Positions 59,526-64,000 of a stretch of DNA of 64,000 bases are shown piece by piece. The notes beneath the pieces were generated by a model. The model was not told the DNA's origin. It made no database searches and saw only the letters and a list, made by a program, of their open reading frames with translations. How positions within the stretch are numbered: the stretch's first letter is position 1; each line of letters opens with the position of its first letter. A program made the position numbers and the translations under genes. The stretch is from Bifidobacterium oedipodis (lineage in GTDB: Bacteria > Actinomycetota > Actinomycetes > Actinomycetales > Bifidobacteriaceae): the NCBI RefSeq assembly GCF_012932425.1, contig NZ_JAAIII010000008.1, positions 62,001 through 126,000 on the forward strand, written 5' to 3'.

Positions 59526-61256
59526 TCAGAGCCTGTCTGTCATGCCCTGTTCTTGGCCGTGCTGTTCGGCGAGCGCCGCGGCCAAGAACAGCGGCAGCAC
59601 GCATATCAGCTGCAGCAAGTATCGGGTCGGCTCTCCGCCCATACCGGATACCGGCGTCAACAGCAGGTAGGCGAACGACATGTTCACGGGCATCATCGCT
59701 ACCAAACGCCGGAATTTGCCTTTACCCGGTCGCATGGCTAGATATAGCAGGAAGAACGGCACGATGGACGCCCACCAGGCGCGGAAAAACAGTACGTTCA
59801 ATACTGGAATGCTTTGCTCGGCATCATAAATCGCTCTGGCTGTGCCACTGGCCACAGCGGTTTTCGGCCATTGGGGCACCAATTCGGTAATGGGATCGTA
59901 ATACCATGCTGATTCCGTGCACACCACCATGTAGCTGGGCGAGCCATCCGTGTTGCGGAAGCTGAACCAACCTTGGACCAATCCAAGCCAAGCTTCAAAA
60001 TGCCCCGCTGGGTGTTCGATGGTTTTACGCAGCCAGAGGTTGATGAAATCTCCCATAAGATCGGGGTTCTTCAGGCTCGTGCCTTTCACCGGGTCGGCGA
60101 TGACGGGATCGTATGCCTCGGCAATCTGATCATAGGGGATAGTGAGAAAATCTGAGACAAGTTTTTTATCCGCTTCAGACATGCCTTCGGGATCATATTT
60201 CACATCGTGCGCCACCATCTGAATGGCGAAAGGAATCGTCTCCTGTTTGCCGCCCGGCTGCACGCCCAAAGCCGGCATCACCACCTTGGGCATAATCACC
60301 ATCATGATTACGGCCACTACCAGCGCAGAAGCTGCCATAAACGCTCTGGCCTTTTTGGTCAGTTGCATTACGCACACCATAATCAATGCCGGAACGACAA
60401 TATACACGCACGGTTTTTTGGTAACGCAGGTCAGCAAGCTCATAACGAGCAGCGTCGGGACGACCCACGGCTTGCTGCAGATCGTTCCCTTGGATCGCAC
60501 AATCTCGACGAACAGCAAGCAGAACGGAATAAAGAACAACACCGAAAGCGTGTCTTTGGCTAACGATGTGAACATCACCGGGAACACCGGGAACAAGGCG
60601 AACAATGCCAACTGCACGTGGCACGCCAAACGGCTCAGGCCCAGACGGCGCGTATAAAGCACAATGCCTCCAAGCAACGCCGGAGCCGTCAATAGCTGAA
60701 TCACAACAAGTATGTACAAGCCCAGAATCGGGTTATGGAACAATGCCTGCCCCAAATCCGCGAGCCAACCGAACAGGTAAGTCAAAGCGAACGGATGATG
60801 GTCAGTGAATGGTTCAACGCCATAATGTTCCAACAATTGCTTGGAGGTGTCCGACCAGTAGACTCCGGGGAACAGCGTAACGACATACGGCAGCCAGCAC
60901 ACTAGAATAATGGCCCACAGTTTCGTCAACGAACGACACGACCATCGGTAGTCTATCAGCGCGTTCTCGTCGCTATCCACACTCAAATCCAGTGCGGCCG
61001 CCCTCGCCTCACGGCGACGGCCCAGAAACAGTCTGCACGCATTGAATGCCACGACGAACAGCGCTGCGAACAACACCATGCGCACATACAAGGACACATT
61101 GTTCAGCGGCAGACGCCCCTCAGCGTTGGCAACTCCATCGCCTAAACCAAACATTATGCCCAGCAGCACGGGAATCAACGTGCGCCATTCCATAACCCCA
61201 GATTTGTTCACACGTTCCATCAACATCATCTTCACCCCGTTATGTTCTTTCGCCAT
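59526..61256 (-). CDS. Multi-TM protein, possible GT-C-type glycosyltransferase
   Basis: 576 aa from the ATG at 61256, with AGGAAG 8 nt upstream. About 10-12 hydrophobic segments. An extracellular-looking loop after the third holds LFPGVYWSDTSKQLLEHYGV and EPFTDHHPFALTYLFGW, an acidic/aromatic pattern seen in GT-C and DUF6020-type proteins. A second long loop lies at about 350-450. It may use a polyprenyl-phosphate sugar to decorate a surface glycan. It is on the same strand as the acyltransferase gene upstream of it (22-nt gap). Confidence 0.6.
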   Translation of the reverse strand: MAKEHNGVKMMLMERVNKSGVMEWRTLIPVLLGIMFGLGDGVANAEGRLPLNNVSLYVRMVLFAALFVVAFNACRLFLGRRREARAAALDLSVDSDENALIDYRWSCRSLTKLWAIILVCWLPYVVTLFPGVYWSDTSKQLLEHYGVEPFTDHHPFALTYLFGWLADLGQALFHNPILGLYILVVIQLLTAPALLGGIVLYTRRLGLSRLACHVQLALFALFPVFPVMFTSLAKDTLSVLFFIPFCLLFVEIVRSKGTICSKPWVVPTLLVMSLLTCVTKKPCVYIVVPALIMVCVMQLTKKARAFMAASALVVAVIMMVIMPKVVMPALGVQPGGKQETIPFAIQMVAHDVKYDPEGMSEADKKLVSDFLTIPYDQIAEAYDPVIADPVKGTSLKNPDLMGDFINLWLRKTIEHPAGHFEAWLGLVQGWFSFRNTDGSPSYMVVCTESAWYYDPITELVPQWPKTAVASGTARAIYDAEQSIPVLNVLFFRAWWASIVPFFLLYLAMRPGKGKFRRLVAMMPVNMSFAYLLLTPVSGMGGEPTRYLLQLICVLPLFLAAALAEQHGQEQGMTDRL

Positions 61257-61278
61257 GCACACCACTTCCTATAGACCC

Positions 61279-62397
61279 TTACAGTGAGAACAACTTGCCG
61301 ATCAATGGAACTCTGCGCAAGACACAGGAAGCCAGCAAGCAGCATACGAAAATCATCAAAACAAATACGATATTGACCACGGTGACCATACCATGGCGCA
61401 ACGTACCCATCGCTGCGAAACCGGGCAGTTGCTGCACTTTGGCAAACAGCGTAATCGCCATCAGATGCAGCATATAGACGCCGAACGTGTTCTGCCCGCT
61501 CTGTGTGATGATGGTCTGCGCAACGTGGTTGTTGGTGTGAATCATCAGGCATAGCGCGAGTATCAATATGGTCGTCGCAAACGTGGGCAGCAACCAATAG
61601 CCATAATCAATAGTGAGGTTGGTGCTCCTAACCGCATGCTGGAAACGCTGAGTGCCCAGCAGAAGCACATAGCACAGCACCACCGCCGCTATGGCCACGG
61701 CAGGTTTGATACGTTTCCATGGCCATGCTGTCGGCGGATTCTCCCCGGGATGTACCATGACATTTCCCAATATGCCACCCACAAGGAAATACAACGCCAC
61801 ATAGCCATAGCCACCAAACACGGTGAATTCGCTCAAACCGCCCAGTATGGATGCGAATTCGTGCCCTGATGCCGCGCCCAGCATATCGAGCAGCACCACC
61901 GCCGTATCCTTGCCCACAGTGAACGCGGACAATACCACAACCAGCGAGCGTAATGCCATTCCGCCCGCGTCAAACACCAGTTTGAGCGCCGGATACACCG
62001 CGTATACCGCAATCAATGCATGCATAAACCAAAAATAGCCGGTGGGATATGCGCCGAACGCACCGCCGAACTGGAACTTAAGAAAATCCTTGATACTGAC
62101 AGGCTGTGTTCCGTCAACGACTACAAAGAACAGTGCGGCCAAGGTTTTCCATATGGCAATAATTGCCACAATTGCGGCCAATTTGCGGTAATGCTTACGC
62201 ACATCCAGTTTTCGTGGCAGCAGCAGTGCACCGTTAACCGCGAAAAACAGTGGCACACACACCACGCACGCCGTGGTGGCTAACGTTCCATCGAGGCCGC
62301 CCGAATAATACCGCGTATAAAACGAATAATGCAGCAGCACCACTAGAAACATGGCGATGGTTTTCGCCACATCATAGCCCAGTATGCGTTGTTTCAT
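61279..62397 (-). CDS. Acyltransferase 3-family membrane protein
   Basis: 372 aa from the ATG at 62397, with GAGGTGA upstream. Ten or so TM helices. ILGYDVAKTIAMFLVVLLHY near the N terminus has the His of the family, and FWFMHALIAVYAVYPALK and TFGVYMLHLMA are usual landmarks. It would O-acylate (often O-acetylate) an extracellular glycan or wall polymer. The frame stays open upstream over the divergent GT2 gene, which is not coding. Confidence 0.82.
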   Translation of the reverse strand: MKQRILGYDVAKTIAMFLVVLLHYSFYTRYYSGGLDGTLATTACVVCVPLFFAVNGALLLPRKLDVRKHYRKLAAIVAIIAIWKTLAALFFVVVDGTQPVSIKDFLKFQFGGAFGAYPTGYFWFMHALIAVYAVYPALKLVFDAGGMALRSLVVVLSAFTVGKDTAVVLLDMLGAASGHEFASILGGLSEFTVFGGYGYVALYFLVGGILGNVMVHPGENPPTAWPWKRIKPAVAIAAVVLCYVLLLGTQRFQHAVRSTNLTIDYGYWLLPTFATTILILALCLMIHTNNHVAQTIITQSGQNTFGVYMLHLMAITLFAKVQQLPGFAAMGTLRHGMVTVVNIVFVLMIFVCCLLASCVLRRVPLIGKLFSL

Positions 62398-62490
62398 CAG
62401 GTTCACCTCATCTCCGCCTGCACGTCGAGAACCAGTGTAGCGAGCGCCCTGCCGACGCATATGGCCAACGATTTGGCTATAGTGGGCACC

Positions 62491-63438
62491 ATGCCCGAGA
62501 TTACGAATCCGACCATTGCCGTGCTGCTGCCCTGCTACAACGAGGAAATCACCATCGGCAAGGTAGTGCGCGACTTCCGCACCGCACTGCCAAGCGCCAC
62601 AGTGTATGTGTATGACAATAATTCCACTGACCGAACTGCCGAAATCGCCGCAGCCGAAGGCGCTGTGGTGCGCAAGGAGCCGCGTCAGGGCAAGGGCAAT
62701 GTAATCCGAGCGATGTTCGAAGACATCGATGCCGACGTATATGTTATGGCCGACGGTGACGACACCTATCCGGCCGATGCCGCGCCTGCAATGGTGAGCA
62801 AGGTGCTTGAAGGCTACGATATGGTGATCGGCGATCGCCTGAGCTCCACTTATTTCCAAGAAAACAAGCGTCCGTTCCACAATTTCGGCAATCGTTTGGT
62901 GCGCGGTTCGATTAATGGGTTGTTCGGCGCGCACGTTACCGACATTATGACCGGGTATCGCGCATTCAATTTCACATTCGTCAAAACCTACCCCGTGCTC
63001 TCGCGTGGTTTCGAAGTAGAGACGGAAATGACGATTCACAGCCTGAACAACAACCTGCGTCTATTCGAAATGCCGATTCAGTACCGCGACAGGCCGGAGG
63101 GATCAGTGTCCAAACTGGACACCGTGGGTGATGGCATCAAGGTGATGAGCACTATTTTCCGCATGATCCGCGAATATAAGCCCCTGCCGTTCTTTGGCAG
63201 CATCGGATTGATCCTTAGTGTTATCGGATTAGTACTGACCAGTTCGGTCACTATTGATTTCTGGCATACCGGTGTGGTGTTGCGCTTCCCCACCCTGATC
63301 GGCGCTGTGATGCTGGTGATTGCCGGGCTGCTGCTGATTGTTTCCGGCATCATTCTTGATGTAATGGCGAAGAACGATCGCAAGTTATTCGTTATCGATC
63401 AGAACCGATTTGCTTTTCTGCAAAGACGACACGACTAA
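62491..63438 (+). CDS. Polyprenyl-phosphate glycosyltransferase, GT2
   Basis: 315 aa. GT-A core: IAVLLPCYNEEITIGKVVRD, VYVYDNNSTDRTAEIA, the DxD in VMADGDDTYPAD and the acceptor motif LVRGSINGLFGAHVTDIMTG, with RGFEVETEM. Two C-terminal TM segments (FFGSIGLILSVIGLVLTSSV, LIGAVMLVIAGLLLIVSGII) match the GtrB/DPM-synthase type that makes undecaprenyl-phosphate sugars. TATAGT stands 7 nt before ATG 62491 and there is no ribosome site, so it may be leaderless; ATG 62461 is an alternative. Confidence 0.85.
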   Translation: MPEITNPTIAVLLPCYNEEITIGKVVRDFRTALPSATVYVYDNNSTDRTAEIAAAEGAVVRKEPRQGKGNVIRAMFEDIDADVYVMADGDDTYPADAAPAMVSKVLEGYDMVIGDRLSSTYFQENKRPFHNFGNRLVRGSINGLFGAHVTDIMTGYRAFNFTFVKTYPVLSRGFEVETEMTIHSLNNNLRLFEMPIQYRDRPEGSVSKLDTVGDGIKVMSTIFRMIREYKPLPFFGSIGLILSVIGLVLTSSVTIDFWHTGVVLRFPTLIGAVMLVIAGLLLIVSGIILDVMAKNDRKLFVIDQNRFAFLQRRHD

Positions 63439-63450
63439 AACGTGTATGCC

Positions 63451-63489
63451 GGCGTTTCCCTAAGTATTGTCTTGCTTATGGGAAACGCC
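63451..63489 (+). terminator. Terminator after the GT2 gene
   Basis: GGCGTTTCCC ... GGGAAACGCC, perfect 10-bp arms with an inner TAAG/CTTA pair, 12 nt past the stop. Confidence 0.75.
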
Positions 63490-63550
63490 TTCAATAAGGA
63501 CGCGCCCGTTCTTCTCCAACTCACCCCCGTAGCATGGCTACTGTGTTGCC

Positions 63551-64000
63551 ATGGCAAGAGTATGGATTGATGATCTCTGGCTCAAGAACGACAACGGCGT
63601 TCCCCCTTCCTCCACCGCCAAGCGTTCGCTTGCAGCGGTGAGCGACCCTATGCAGGCTCAGGTTCCCGAACGATGGCGATCTTCGCGGTTCGGCCATGGC
63701 ATGCGATGGCGATGTCGATGGTATTCGATTGAGGGGGCCGTCCGCAGGCAACATTCGAAATCGTTCCGCCGCTTGGCTGACGCCGAAGCTTTCCAAGCGG
63801 CAATGGAAGATGATGTGCGCCGTGGACGCTACGCCAACCCGAATGATGCCCGCCGCAAGTTCAAGGATGTTGCGGATATGTGGATGCGTTCCAAGAACAA
63901 TGTGAGCGAGGGTGTGCGAGCGCGCTACGAATGTGAGTTGCGCGTTTATGTGAACCCACGTTGGGCGAATGTGCCGATAGGTTCCATCACGCTCGACGAT
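63551..64000 (+). CDS. int: Tyrosine-type integrase, N-terminal part
   Basis: 150 codons to the window edge. The N-terminal Arg-rich domain (RWYSIEGAVRRQHSKSFRRL, then ADAEAFQAAMEDDVRRGRY) is the arm-binding AP2-like type. The following FKDVADMWMRSKNN, then ARYECELRVYVNPRWANVPI, is the SAM-like core-binding domain of phage integrases. The catalytic domain lies outside. It probably drives a prophage or integrative element to the right. No tRNA lies just upstream that could be its attachment site. The start ATG lacks a ribosome site. Confidence 0.82.
   Translation, partial: MARVWIDDLWLKNDNGVPPSSTAKRSLAAVSDPMQAQVPERWRSSRFGHGMRWRCRWYSIEGAVRRQHSKSFRRLADAEAFQAAMEDDVRRGRYANPNDARRKFKDVADMWMRSKNNVSEGVRARYECELRVYVNPRWANVPIGSITLDD

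Noticed and set aside
61279..63039. A 586-aa version of the acyltransferase
   Set aside because: The extra 214 codons lie antisense to the GT2 gene, while a good GAGGTGA-ATG start is found at 62397.

Overview
The window looks like a chromosomal segment of a Bifidobacterium, most likely of the B. longum/breve group. The evidence is the moderately high GC content, actinobacterial housekeeping genes (an argS-lysA pair, LtbR/NdgR-type IclR next to leuCD, a MutT1-type Nudix/phosphatase fusion, an HspR-type HAIR box on clpB), many good AAGGAGG or GAAAGG ribosome binding sites and several apparently leaderless starts. The species is inferred from gene content, not proven.

Region 1 (1-12 kb) mixes housekeeping genes (lysA partial, argS, murA, a dihydroorotate dehydrogenase-like gene) with small accessory modules. 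These are a BrnT/BrnA-like toxin-antitoxin pair, an MFS exporter with a TetR regulator that carries a one-base frameshift, an orphan two-TM protein with a degenerate Nudix-like domain resembling the CBASS effector Cap16, a PIN/HTH toxin-antitoxin pair, and an orphan AbiEi-like antitoxin with its own operator and a flanking 21-bp direct repeat.

Region 2 (12-33 kb) is mostly core: leuDC with its divergent IclR regulator, a metallophosphoesterase, ppk, a MutT1-like protein, upp, rlmH, a glycerophosphodiesterase, a GluQ-type synthetase, a membrane transglutaminase-like protein, clpB and a lipoprotein. Two gene-free stretches hold repeat structures: an inverted array at 16.84-17.0 kb and three 32-bp tandem units before upp.

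Region 3 (33-36 kb) holds an FAH-family hydrolase and then a probable defence module: a promoter, a short structured RNA, an intrinsic terminator, and an Abi_2/HEPN protein.

Region 4 (36-63.5 kb) is a cell-surface locus. It has secreted or anchored proteins (a lectin/LGFP/C39-like protein, an alkaline phosphatase and a neighbour with DUF5648-type repeats), an LTA-synthase-family enzyme, dTDP-rhamnose synthesis (rmlA, rmlB, fused rmlCD), a Wzm/Wzt ABC exporter whose ATPase has a C-terminal carbohydrate-recognition-like domain, large GT2/DUF4422/GT8 glycosyltransferases, a polyprenyl-phosphate GT2, a multi-TM protein and an acyltransferase. Together these would make dTDP-L-rhamnose, assemble a rhamnose-containing glycan in the cytoplasm, export it by the ABC route and modify it outside. 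A second HEPN/Abi gene sits inside the rml operon. A tyrosine integrase starts at the right edge, so a mobile element probably lies beyond the window.

The strongest candidate for a little-described system is the RNA plus Abi_2 module at 34.4-35.6 kb. The orphan Cap16-like gene and the rml-embedded HEPN gene, which has a candidate antisense transcript over its start, come next.
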